64,000 nt of DNA from Candidatus Bathyarchaeia archaeon (GTDB lineage Archaea > Thermoproteota > Bathyarchaeia > Bathyarchaeales > Bathycorpusculaceae). Below the pieces are notes generated by a model. That model saw only the letters and a program-made list of their open reading frames with translations, was not told the DNA's origin and ran no database searches. The position numbers and the translations under genes were made by a program. The first letter of the stretch is position 1. The number at the start of each line of letters is the position of its first letter. Below, piece after piece: positions 16,778 to 24,699 of this stretch. The stretch lies in the NCBI GenBank assembly GCA_038873195.1, contig JAVZEV010000001.1, forward strand, positions 400,490 to 464,489, in the 5' to 3' direction.

Positions 16778-17395
16778 TTGATTAGAGTCTTGTTTCCCAA
16801 AGAGTCGAAGTATGTTAAGTTTTTTGAGCGTGTTGGAGACGTAAATGGAAATTTGATTCTTAAGCCCTACGAATTTAATTATGAAAGTCAAATGTTTAGA
16901 ACAGATAAGTATTTTTGCCTTGAGATTCTAGAAGTTAACAACGATGAATTTGAATCTACTTTAGGTGTGTTCATAAAAGACTTAATTGAAAAATATAACA
17001 CTAGGAGTTGGAGTAGATGTCTTCAACGGTGTATTAACGCTATTCGCTGGATGGACCCCGTGCTTTCTGAGTTTAAACAAACTCCATATGGATATGGCTT
17101 AGAAATCGAGATACAGCTGGGTAAGATCAAGGAGTTAAAAAAGTGGGGCTCCTCATACGAAACAGGTGAAATAAAACTTAGCTTTAAGCGGTTGCGCACT
17201 AAAGAGCTTACGTTGATTACCTTTATACATGAATTAATCCATATTGTGCAGTATTGGGAAGGCTACAACATGCATGACCCGACCATTGAGGATGAAGACT
17301 TTATGCTTGCTGTAGCCAAAGAACACCTATCGCAAACAACTATACCCGATTTGTGGGCCTCTTTAATTCATAAGAGGCAGAAGCGTAGCGTATGA
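16778..17395 (+). CDS. HExxH putative metallopeptidase-like protein
   Basis: A 205-residue protein starting at TTG 16778 (no better start follows in frame near the N-terminus). Near residue 160 is TFIHELIHIVQYWEGY, an HELIH zinc-metallopeptidase motif, with a later 'EDEDFMLAVAKEH' that could give the third ligand. There is no signal peptide, so it is cytoplasmic. The family is not recognised; small HExxH proteins of this kind include SprT-like and ImmA-like proteins in defence and mobile-element regions. Confidence 0.6.
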   Translation: MIRVLFPKESKYVKFFERVGDVNGNLILKPYEFNYESQMFRTDKYFCLEILEVNNDEFESTLGVFIKDLIEKYNTRSWSRCLQRCINAIRWMDPVLSEFKQTPYGYGLEIEIQLGKIKELKKWGSSYETGEIKLSFKRLRTKELTLITFIHELIHIVQYWEGYNMHDPTIEDEDFMLAVAKEHLSQTTIPDLWASLIHKRQKRSV

Positions 17396-17454
17396 TGGTG
17401 TGGTTGGGTGGTGGGTGTAGGTGATTAAAGGCTTTTTCACGTTTTCAATTCGCA

Positions 17455-18012
17455 TTAGAAATTCATAAGACCTGTCATATTTTCTCGTTTGCGAACTATT
17501 TTTCTTGCAGCTTCAAGGATTTCCAAAGTTTGTTCTTTCTTTAGTTTATGTCTTTTTTCGCCTAACTCTTTTATGGCTGATTCTATGTCGGAAACTTCAA
17601 TATAGCCCCTGCTTAGGCTTTCCAACAAGATAGTCCAAGTGTTCCAGGTTTTAAGCCCAAACATCCTTGCAAGATTTGAAAGAGCCTTCTCATCAACCAA
17701 GACTTGGGCTTTTCTCTCCCTTGCAAACAATAGCGTCTCCGCATCCGTCAGCGATATGTTTTCATCCATAGCCAGCCTTTTAACGGCTGAGGCTAAACGT
17801 TTTGGGAATTCTTCAACCTTAATCCATCCTTCTTCTATGGCTTTTCCAATTATCTTGGCATCGGAGTGACCGAGTTTGATGCCTTCGTCAACGGCTTCCC
17901 GCTTCACATTTGGAGTTATTATTACTTGGTTGAAAAGCTTCTTGACAAGGTATAACTTGTTTATTTGGGCTAAATGAATGAGCGGACCAGCATCAGAAAC
18001 AACGGCTGACAA
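17455..18012 (-). CDS. PIN-domain toxin (DUF3368 type)
   Basis: A 185-residue PIN-fold RNase. The start shows SDAGPLIHLAQINKL (first Asp), the middle EAVDEG, and the C-terminal half SLTDAETLLFARE and VLVDEKALSNLA with the remaining acidic residues. This is the DUF3368 type, normally paired with a UPF0175 antitoxin, as here: the antitoxin gene ends five bases before. A TTG start at 18012 is served by GGAG lying inside the end of the antitoxin gene. It is predicted to cleave RNA when freed from its partner. The tail beyond the PIN core (about 140-185) is longer than usual and helical. Confidence 0.85.
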   Translation of the reverse strand: MSAVVSDAGPLIHLAQINKLYLVKKLFNQVIITPNVKREAVDEGIKLGHSDAKIIGKAIEEGWIKVEEFPKRLASAVKRLAMDENISLTDAETLLFARERKAQVLVDEKALSNLARMFGLKTWNTWTILLESLSRGYIEVSDIESAIKELGEKRHKLKKEQTLEILEAARKIVRKRENMTGLMNF

Positions 18013-18017
18013 AGGGG

Positions 18018-18320
18018 CTAATCTCCATACTTCGCCTTCAAATATTCACGTATACCCTCAGAATCCCAGTTTACTGGAACACCTTCCCGCTCCAAAATTT
18101 CAAGAAACTCCCGCAAAGAAACTCCCAAGATTTCAGCTGCCCGCCCAGCCGTCACCTTGCCCTTCCGATAAATGTCAACAACTCTTCTGCGCAATCCATC
18201 CTCAATAAACTCCTTGATAAGCGTTGACCGGTCAACATCCTCAATAACCCTTAAGGCTTCAACCCTTTCCAAATCACGCTTTGACAAGCGAACAGTAACC
18301 ACAGCGCTTTTCTCCGTCAC
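18018..18320 (-). CDS. UPF0175-type antitoxin with ribbon-helix-helix start
   Basis: A 100-residue protein. The N-terminus 'VVTVRLSKRDLERVEAL' is ribbon-helix-helix-like, and the C-terminal half 'KGKVTAGRAAEILGVSLREFLEILEREGVPVNW' is the UPF0175 signature. It precedes the PIN toxin on the same strand with five bases between, the usual antitoxin-first order. It should neutralise the toxin and repress its own promoter. Confidence 0.85.
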   Translation of the reverse strand: MTEKSAVVTVRLSKRDLERVEALRVIEDVDRSTLIKEFIEDGLRRRVVDIYRKGKVTAGRAAEILGVSLREFLEILEREGVPVNWDSEGIREYLKAKYGD

Positions 18321-18557
18321 ACGTTATCCCAGAATATAGAGAATACAATGTAATACATAAGGCTTATGCGTAAACCAGTCCCGAATTGAGAAAGACGCAA
18401 TGAAACCCTAACATTTGATGGTTTGCCCAAAAGAACCTATCTACGGCCTAATCAGTAACATAATTTTAGTTTTCAGATGTTTCATAAAATTGAAATAATA
18501 TATAAGCACTTCAATCAAATAAAATTCTATTAAAGAGTGAATGAAGAAATATTGACT

Positions 18558-18779
18558 TTAGGCTGGGCTTTCTAAAATTAGCTTTAGTTTTTCAGCTATG
18601 TCCTTTGATATTGGGAGTATGGCGTTTTGGGATGCCTTCCATATTTCTATGCCAACAAGGTTTCCGTCCTTGTCAAGGTCTATGTAAGCATCTTCGCTTA
18701 ACATTCTCGTATCTACTATTTCGGCTTCTTTGAATTTTATGTAAAGTATATCCGACTCTCTGTCGTATTCAACTTTCAC
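18558..18779 (-). CDS. DUF2283 family protein, likely antitoxin
   Basis: A 73-residue protein opening YDRESDILYIKF, followed by 'IDLDKDGNLVGIEIWKAS', the diagnostic DUF2283 pattern. It overlaps the upstream DUF4258 gene by four bases (18776-18779), a standard toxin-antitoxin arrangement. The toxin-first order matches other DUF4258/DUF2283 pairs. Its role as antitoxin is inferred from pairing. Confidence 0.85.
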   Translation of the reverse strand: MKVEYDRESDILYIKFKEAEIVDTRMLSEDAYIDLDKDGNLVGIEIWKASQNAILPISKDIAEKLKLILESPA

Positions 18780-19045
18780 CTAACTTTCACCCATGTTTTG
18801 CCCAGTTTTCTACCAATTATCCTTTGAGCATCTGATGTTATAAATGTTGTTACAACTTTGATCTCACTGTCTTCTTTAGAGTACGCCACCAAAAGATGCT
18901 TCTTATTCAGTTTCTTGAAAACAATTGTTGTTCCAATACTTAGATCATAATAGGTTTGGGAAGGCTGGGATATCGCCTCCAAAATCATCTTTTCTGTTAT
19001 ACCCCTTTCAGCAGCCCTCGACTTTGCATGTTTTGTAAATTTCAT
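18776..19045 (-). CDS. DUF4258 family protein, RelE-like putative toxin
   Basis: An 89-residue protein starting MKFTKHAKSRAAERGIT, which is the DUF4258 opening (F..H...R..eRgI), then 'SYDLSIGTTIVFKK'-style strands and a C-terminal Thr/Arg-rich strand. DUF4258 proteins are small RelE-like mRNA-interferase candidates. It is coupled by a four-base overlap to the DUF2283 gene. No SD is obvious upstream, so it may be leaderless. Confidence 0.8.
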   Translation of the reverse strand: MKFTKHAKSRAAERGITEKMILEAISQPSQTYYDLSIGTTIVFKKLNKKHLLVAYSKEDSEIKVVTTFITSDAQRIIGRKLGKTWVKVR

Positions 19046-19471
19046 GCAACTACAACCTTTCTATTGGTTTGAAATTCTGCTGGTTAGTTTATTATTGTTG
19101 TGGTGGATCATCCAAGACCGCGAGGGAGTCCCGGAAGCTATCGATTTTGGGACTTGAACCCTTTTGGGTTTAAATCCCACCGGGCCCGCTGAACCTCATT
19201 TCCAGAAGAAGATTCAAGCAAACATCTAGAGAGTAAAAAACGTAAGGACACAATTGAAAGCTTTTCGAATAGTATCGTTTACTATCGGTTGCGCTGAAAA
19301 CTGAAAGACAAAGTTAAATGTTACGTTTTGCTTGAAATATAAGTAGATGAGTGAGGGAAACAAGGAACTGTTTTTCCACGAATCTCCTTTCTCTCCTTTC
19401 CCTTCCCTCATGAATTCTGTTTCAATTAGAAACGAAATTAAAAAAAAGGAGGGGTGATAGCTATGCGGTAT
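19046..19471. other. Gene-free stretch between toxin-antitoxin pair and metalloprotease
   Basis: There is no credible coding region over 425 bases. It holds a tRNA-like relic (entered separately) and, around 19300-19400, purine-rich sequence next to the end of the metalloprotease gene. Confidence 0.6.
19149..19190 (+). other. tRNA-like 3' fragment (possible relic)
   Basis: The sequence TGGG-TTTAAAT-CCCA at 19165-19179 resembles a T arm with a seven-base loop (canonical TTCAAAT), followed by a GC-rich CGGGCCCGC like an acceptor 3' strand. No matching 5' acceptor strand or clean D arm is present upstream. It could be a degraded tRNA or an integration scar at the edge of the accessory region; chance is also possible. 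Confidence 0.25.
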
Positions 19472-21622
19472 TTATGGAATAAGACACTTCCAAGGCAATG
19501 GGACTTTTGTCACTTGGAAACGGTAGTCGGCTAAGCCCTTTGATATAATTGGTGTTATAACTAGTACAACGTAGCTTGGTTTTTTCGCGTACCCAACAGC
19601 GAAACCAGTTTCGGTGGAATCTTTCAGCCACATGTCATGAGGTATGTATAATGTCATGCCGTCTATTACAAGTGCGTCGACAACCGTCACTTGGAAATCT
19701 GCTTCTGGCGGTATGGGTGCCAGTGGAGCTAAGGTTAGTTCTGTTCCGCTCACGGTTGCGCTGTTTATCCACCAGCCTTCATAAGTAGTCGCCCAGTCTG
19801 TCATGTAACGGAAGCCAATCATCACGGTCATTCCAGCATAAGCTGAAAGGTCAAAACTCATGGTGGTCCAATCTGGCCAGTCGGGGTTGTAGTCTGTTAA
19901 GCCTGGAAGGTTGGCAACAATATCTGGGTGAGCAGCTGGATCGTGGTCATATGTCGTGTATTCATTTTCAAGCGATACCCATGTTTGGCCACCGTCTGTA
20001 GAAACTTGCACGAATCCATAGTCCCACAAGGTTTCAAGACCATAAGCAGTGACAATGGTTAAGGTTGGATCTGCCGGGTCTACGTAAGCGGTGCCTCCAA
20101 TTGCCTCGTTTGCAAGGTCTTCACCTGTGCCGGAGTACCAGCCGTCTGGTGTCAGCGTCCATAAGTGTGGCGGTGGAAGCGTTGCGGTGTCGTCTCCATC
20201 AAAGTAAATGAATCCTATCCCTGTTCTTGTCCAGTTTTCGAAGGCAATGTAGTCTGTTCCATAGGTTGCTACCATTGATATTCCAGTGTCGTAGCCCAAT
20301 ATGGTAATTGTGTTTCCAAAGTCTGTGCCTCTTGTCCATGGAACAGGCAATCCGTCAACTTCGTAAATTCTGACTGGTATGTAGGCGGGGTCGTTTAGGT
20401 TGATGCTCTTGTAATTGTATCTATGACAACCCGGGAAGTCCGCGCGGATTAGGTTTGCAAGTTTCCAGTCACGATAGACATCATAAAATGTGGCCTTGTA
20501 GTGGAAGTGCGCGAGTGCTGCGTTTATGCCGGCAATTCCTCCGCCTCCACTTGAGAAGTAGTACTGGAGAAACTCAGCACCGAACTGATCGCTCAAATAG
20601 GTTGTCCATAAAGCTGCTGCACCGTAATCCGCCAAAATGTTTATGTCTCCTTGGTCACCCCAGATTGTGAGCGAGTTATCTGGCGTGGCGAAATAGCTAT
20701 TCGGATAATCTGGGTCAATTCCATATCCACATAGTAATTCGGCATACATACTGCAGCCTTCGTTCATGAAAGTGTCGTCTCCCGGACAAAGTTCGTAGTG
20801 TAGCAGATGTTGCCATTCATGGGCTACGGTGCTATCATATGCGTAAGGTGCAGTAACATTGTGATTATGGATGGTTGGGACGCCACCAACAATACTTAAG
20901 TGATCTCCCCAATTCATGGTTGCAGGGCCGAGACCATGATACCAGCTTACTGCGTCTAGTGTTATGATGTTTCTGTCATAATAGTAACTTTCATAAGCGC
21001 CTATGTGTACTCCGATTATATAGTAAGGATAGCTTGGGTTGTAGTAGTTTTCATCTCTAATGTTGCAGACTAAGATGACGGCTCGTCCAGTTGGTTCATA
21101 ATAGTATTCTGGATCGTCAGGAATAGCAGGACTTAGGTACTGCAACTGGGCGTTTGATCCGTCAAGGAACAAGGGTGCGCCGAAGAAATCCGACTCTTTG
21201 GGCAATATATTTTGTTCGAATTGGTCAGCAAGATACTGCAACATAGCATAGGTAGGTTTAGTCGGTGGGTTTCTGTTAGGGGTCTGCCCTGATGGGAAGT
21301 TGATATTGTTTTGAACCCAGATTTCTACTTTGGTTCCAATATAGCTTAACGTATAATATGTCAAGAAGAGGCTCCCGGTATATCCATTATAACCTGTCCA
21401 GATGGCAGTGTCGCCAAGATTCCAGTAGGAGTGATGTGTTTCTCCTTGAGGTTCGATTTGTTCGCTTAAGTCAAGCGCAGCAGTTTTTACGTCTTCATCT
21501 ATTCCTTTAGGTTCGACAGTGGTTGGTGAGGAATATGCTCGGTTTGTGATTGCGACTACAAAAGTGCTTGCAATCAATAGCATTGATAGGGCAATAGTTA
21601 ACAATTTAATCGATTTGTTCAT
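19472..21622 (-). CDS. Secreted zinc metalloprotease, immune-inhibitor-A/M6-like
   Basis: A 716-residue protein with a Sec signal peptide (basic start then a hydrophobic run to about residue 30). The catalytic motif HEWQH (about residue 268) is followed 18-20 residues later by FMNEGCSMYAE, whose Glu would be the third zinc ligand, as in gluzincins. Residues about 480-640 are a beta-sandwich with 'LWDYGFVQVSTDGGQTW' and 'AGMTVMIGFRY', the MAM-like module seen after M6 peptidases. There is no C-terminal membrane anchor, so it is probably released. The start has GGAG nine bases upstream. It likely degrades extracellular protein; the substrate is unknown. Confidence 0.8.
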   Translation of the reverse strand: MNKSIKLLTIALSMLLIASTFVVAITNRAYSSPTTVEPKGIDEDVKTAALDLSEQIEPQGETHHSYWNLGDTAIWTGYNGYTGSLFLTYYTLSYIGTKVEIWVQNNINFPSGQTPNRNPPTKPTYAMLQYLADQFEQNILPKESDFFGAPLFLDGSNAQLQYLSPAIPDDPEYYYEPTGRAVILVCNIRDENYYNPSYPYYIIGVHIGAYESYYYDRNIITLDAVSWYHGLGPATMNWGDHLSIVGGVPTIHNHNVTAPYAYDSTVAHEWQHLLHYELCPGDDTFMNEGCSMYAELLCGYGIDPDYPNSYFATPDNSLTIWGDQGDINILADYGAAALWTTYLSDQFGAEFLQYYFSSGGGGIAGINAALAHFHYKATFYDVYRDWKLANLIRADFPGCHRYNYKSINLNDPAYIPVRIYEVDGLPVPWTRGTDFGNTITILGYDTGISMVATYGTDYIAFENWTRTGIGFIYFDGDDTATLPPPHLWTLTPDGWYSGTGEDLANEAIGGTAYVDPADPTLTIVTAYGLETLWDYGFVQVSTDGGQTWVSLENEYTTYDHDPAAHPDIVANLPGLTDYNPDWPDWTTMSFDLSAYAGMTVMIGFRYMTDWATTYEGWWINSATVSGTELTLAPLAPIPPEADFQVTVVDALVIDGMTLYIPHDMWLKDSTETGFAVGYAKKPSYVVLVITPIISKGLADYRFQVTKVPLPWKCLIP

Positions 21623-21837
21623 TTTCCTATCTCCTTTCGGTTAATTTAGAACATAATTAATTAACGCGTAGTTGTTTTTGAATTTTGTGGAATTTAGTTC
21701 TATTGGCTATGTCCCAAACATTTCATCATATTGTCTTGCCATAATCTGCAGAAAACATTGAAAATTCAAAACAAACATGCTTATTTTCAACTTCTATCTA
21801 ATCAACCTAGCAACGAATAAACCTAAAGTGGCGTTGC

Positions 21838-22452
21838 ATGATAAACAAAAAAATCTCGCAAACAATTGTAATATCGCTTATATTGATTCTACTTGGTTCT
21901 GTTCTTATTATCTGCGCAATGCCTCTCTTCACCTACACACGAGATGAACCCCAACTAGTTCCAAAGTCTGAAACTCTAATAGATGATTACTTTGAAGTAT
22001 ACCAATCTCAAAACAAAGTAGTCACTGCTGAGTTAAGCATTGAACAAACACTCAACATTTTAGCAACAAGCAACGCAATTTTTAACTTCTCCATAGTTAA
22101 TCAAACACAACAACCAAATATAACATATTACTTCCTAAACAACACAACCACAGTCAACATGACATGGACGCACCAGATAAGAACGCAACCCAGAACATAT
22201 TATCTCGTGTTCGAAACCCAAAACGCTTCCTCAAACTCGCCCGTACAAGTGTACGCTAACGTAACTAAAAATTGGACAGAAATTAAACTTGTACCCGTTT
22301 TAATGCCAGACCGCATACCACTAATCAACTCAAACTTCGCATATGTAGGCGCAGCAATTCTCATTATCGGAATAGTTTATCTTAGAGTCAACTTACATTC
22401 TAAACGTAAACTTGCTGATAGAAGACGCAAAAAGCAAAGTGCCATTAGATAA
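21838..22452 (+). CDS. Membrane-anchored extracellular protein, unknown function
   Basis: A 204-residue protein with an N-terminal membrane segment (about 10-32), an Asn/Thr-rich extracellular domain with several N-glycosylation sequons, and a second membrane segment (about 165-187) before a basic cytoplasmic tail (KRKLADRRRKKQS). The two-anchor topology with an outside loop is common in archaeal envelope proteins. No named domain. The start ATG at 21838 follows GTGGCG rather than a strong SD. Confidence 0.65.
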   Translation: MINKKISQTIVISLILILLGSVLIICAMPLFTYTRDEPQLVPKSETLIDDYFEVYQSQNKVVTAELSIEQTLNILATSNAIFNFSIVNQTQQPNITYYFLNNTTTVNMTWTHQIRTQPRTYYLVFETQNASSNSPVQVYANVTKNWTEIKLVPVLMPDRIPLINSNFAYVGAAILIIGIVYLRVNLHSKRKLADRRRKKQSAIR

Positions 22453-22549
22453 CTGTGCTTGCATATCCTTATCGTGTCACTTTATGTTTTGTTAAAACAA
22501 CAAATATTTATGGCAAAGGTGCCAAAGAAAATTTCGGAGAGAAAAGAGA

Positions 22550-22957
22550 ATGAAGGAAAAATCTATAGCGGCAATATTACTCACGGGCATCTTAATTGCT
22601 GTAGTTTCTACAAGCTTAGCCTTCTATGATCAACAAACCAGAGAAACACTCAGAAACACTGAAGAGAATTATCTGAATGTGAATAAAGTCGCAGACAATG
22701 ATGAACAAATGGACACTTATGACGGACAGAAACAAGGAACAAGCAACCAATCGACAATCTACAACCCTCAAGAAGACATTCCTAAATATGCTGATAACTC
22801 ATTCGAAGCAGACAACAACAAAAATTTCCAGACACAACTGCCTCTTCCGATGCCAGACGGGCGAATTTTCTTAGATTCTGAACCTCCCTATGCATATACT
22901 CCTACATGCATGCCAAAAGAACCAAAGATACCACTCATACCCCTTGAACCAGAGTAA
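22550..22957 (+). CDS. Small signal-anchored extracellular protein, unknown
   Basis: A 135-residue protein: a signal or anchor segment (AILLTGILIAVVSTSLAF, about 8-25), then a low-complexity Asn/Asp/Gln-rich region and a proline-rich C-terminus. GGAGAG lies 12 bases before the ATG. No domain is recognisable; it is probably exported. It may be lineage-specific. Confidence 0.55.
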   Translation: MKEKSIAAILLTGILIAVVSTSLAFYDQQTRETLRNTEENYLNVNKVADNDEQMDTYDGQKQGTSNQSTIYNPQEDIPKYADNSFEADNNKNFQTQLPLPMPDGRIFLDSEPPYAYTPTCMPKEPKIPLIPLEPE

Positions 22958-23151
22958 TACCAAGAAAAAACGGGTTACGTGAATACGCTATAACTGCTAA
23001 AGAAAATATTTTTTCTCTACCAACCCACCTCATTAATGAACAAACCTAAAAGATAAACGCTACAAAAAGATAATTTTCAGCTATAAGCCATTAAAAACGA
23101 ACCGCAATTCCTAAATGCCCTACACCCCTCTCTTTTTAAAGGAACCCTTCT

Positions 23152-23226
23152 GGGCCGGTAGTTCAGTCTGGTATGAACGCCGCATTCGCAATGCGGAAGT
23201 CGGGGGTTCAAATCCCCCCCGGTCCA
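23152..23226 (+). tRNA. tRNA-Ala (anticodon CGC)
   Basis: Cloverleaf read by eye: acceptor GGGCCGG pairs with CCGGTCC, D stem GTTC/GAAC, anticodon stem CCGCA/TGCGG with loop TTCGCAA (anticodon CGC, reads GCG), T stem GGGGG/CCCCC with loop TTCAAAT, discriminator A. No CCA is encoded and no intron is present. A T-rich stretch follows about 80 bases downstream. Confidence 0.95.
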
Positions 23227-23645
23227 CTTAGCAAAAATATCGTGTTGAACAATCTTCAAGGTCAGTTTATTTGTTACGAGGAAAAAGGAATATTTGTTGT
23301 TGTTATTTTTCTCCTTTCTCCCCCGTTTTTATTATTAGAGTTGTTAGAATAAAATTTTATTTGACACGGTTGTGTTAACGTTTCTATCTTTCTATTACAA
23401 AAGATTAGGGGCTTAGGAATGAATATAAAAGAAGATTCACGTTAGAAAACAGCAAAACACAGGCTGAGTTTAGCATTTTCACGTCTAAATAATGGCATAC
23501 CACTGCTTTCATCTTTTGCTCTTTTTCCTCGAAAATAATTCGCTTAGTGTATGTCTCAGAGAACTACACCTAAAAAACTACATCTCCACCCTTACAGACT
23601 CGCTTAGGTTAGATAAGCACTCTTGTCACAATTGAAGGAATAAAC
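23227..23645. other. Gene-free stretch after tRNA-Ala
   Basis: AT-rich, with T runs near 23300-23340 that may end the tRNA transcript. I see no coding region, repeat or RNA structure. Confidence 0.6.
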
Positions 23646-24185
23646 ATGAGAAAATATGTAACCGTATTCAATAGAGAAGTACATTTGGGTCTTCTTGCCA
23701 TGCTATGCGTAATAGTGCTGCTTTCCTCAGCCCTAGCCACAGTATACTTCACCAAAACAATCAACCACCAAGCAACCATAATAAGTGATGGTAAAATACA
23801 AACATATTATGACCTTGAATGTACACAGATTTTGAACAGTCACGACTGGGGAGAGTTTAACGTGTCTTCTGGAGACGATACTGAAATCTTGGATTTTTAC
23901 CTCAGAAACGAGGGTAACGTGGCGATAAACGTGACATGGAGAGCCTCAGCCTTCACATCTTACAATGAAGCAGCAATTCAATTTGAAACTTCTTCGTGGA
24001 TATTGTACTTGGTAAAAGTAGAAACGGGCGAAACAAGACTTAAACCCGAAAATGCAACAGTTCCAGACAAGATACACTTATCTCCCGGTGAAGTAGTCCA
24101 CCTGAAGTTTTATCTGACAGCAATCGAAAATAGCGCCACTGAGAGCTTTGCATTTCATACAAGTTTCAGCTCGCAAGATAACTAA
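23646..24185 (+). CDS. Signal-anchored extracellular protein, unknown
   Basis: A 179-residue protein with a hydrophobic segment at about 15-35 (LAMLCVIVLLSSALATVYF) and a beta-rich outside domain including 'DFYLRNEGNVAINVTWRAS' and 'HLSPGEVVHLKFYL', the style of small immunoglobulin-like or camelysin-like surface proteins. Sequons for N-glycosylation are present. No enzyme motif. It stands alone between the tRNA and a small coiled-coil gene. Confidence 0.65.
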   Translation: MRKYVTVFNREVHLGLLAMLCVIVLLSSALATVYFTKTINHQATIISDGKIQTYYDLECTQILNSHDWGEFNVSSGDDTEILDFYLRNEGNVAINVTWRASAFTSYNEAAIQFETSSWILYLVKVETGETRLKPENATVPDKIHLSPGEVVHLKFYLTAIENSATESFAFHTSFSSQDN

Positions 24186-24333
24186 AATTTACAAAGACTA
24201 TTATGACATAGTAGTAGTCCTGCAGTACTAGTGTCTGTATTTGTTCATTTCTAAATTTGATTTCCAATATTGATTTTGTCTTCATAACATTATTATCTCT
24301 TTATCGCCATCGAAGAATCCTAGGTGAACATGC

Positions 24334-24648
24334 TTGAGCAGTTGGCATGAACTTGAAGATTTACACAAGAAAAAGGCAGAACTAGAATTCCAATTACTCT
24401 CACTAGAAGAAAAAGAGAAAGCATTGCAGGAAAAAGTGAAAATAATTGAAGAAAAAATAACAATTCAAGAGCTTGAAGAGCATTTGAAGGCTAAGCATGA
24501 AGCTGTAGGAAACCTTGAATCAAGGATTACAGAGCTAGAAAGAAAACTGAAAGAACAAGGAAAGAAATTTGAAAGCTCCATGATAACGCAGGACATAGAA
24601 GAAGAGGAAGAAAAAACCGAGTACTTCTTCCAACAAGACGAAAGATAG
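24334..24648 (+). CDS. Small coiled-coil protein
   Basis: A 104-residue protein starting at TTG, almost entirely one heptad-repeat helix (Leu/Glu/Lys-rich, about residues 5-80) with an acidic tail EEEEEKTEYFF. An overlapping ATG frame ends after six codons. No known family; structural or scaffold role possible. Confidence 0.5.
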   Translation: MSSWHELEDLHKKKAELEFQLLSLEEKEKALQEKVKIIEEKITIQELEEHLKAKHEAVGNLESRITELERKLKEQGKKFESSMITQDIEEEEEKTEYFFQQDER

Positions 24649-24699
24649 CCGCAGTTTGCCATAAAACTTCTTTAGCATCTCTAGAACTTCTTAAAATGG

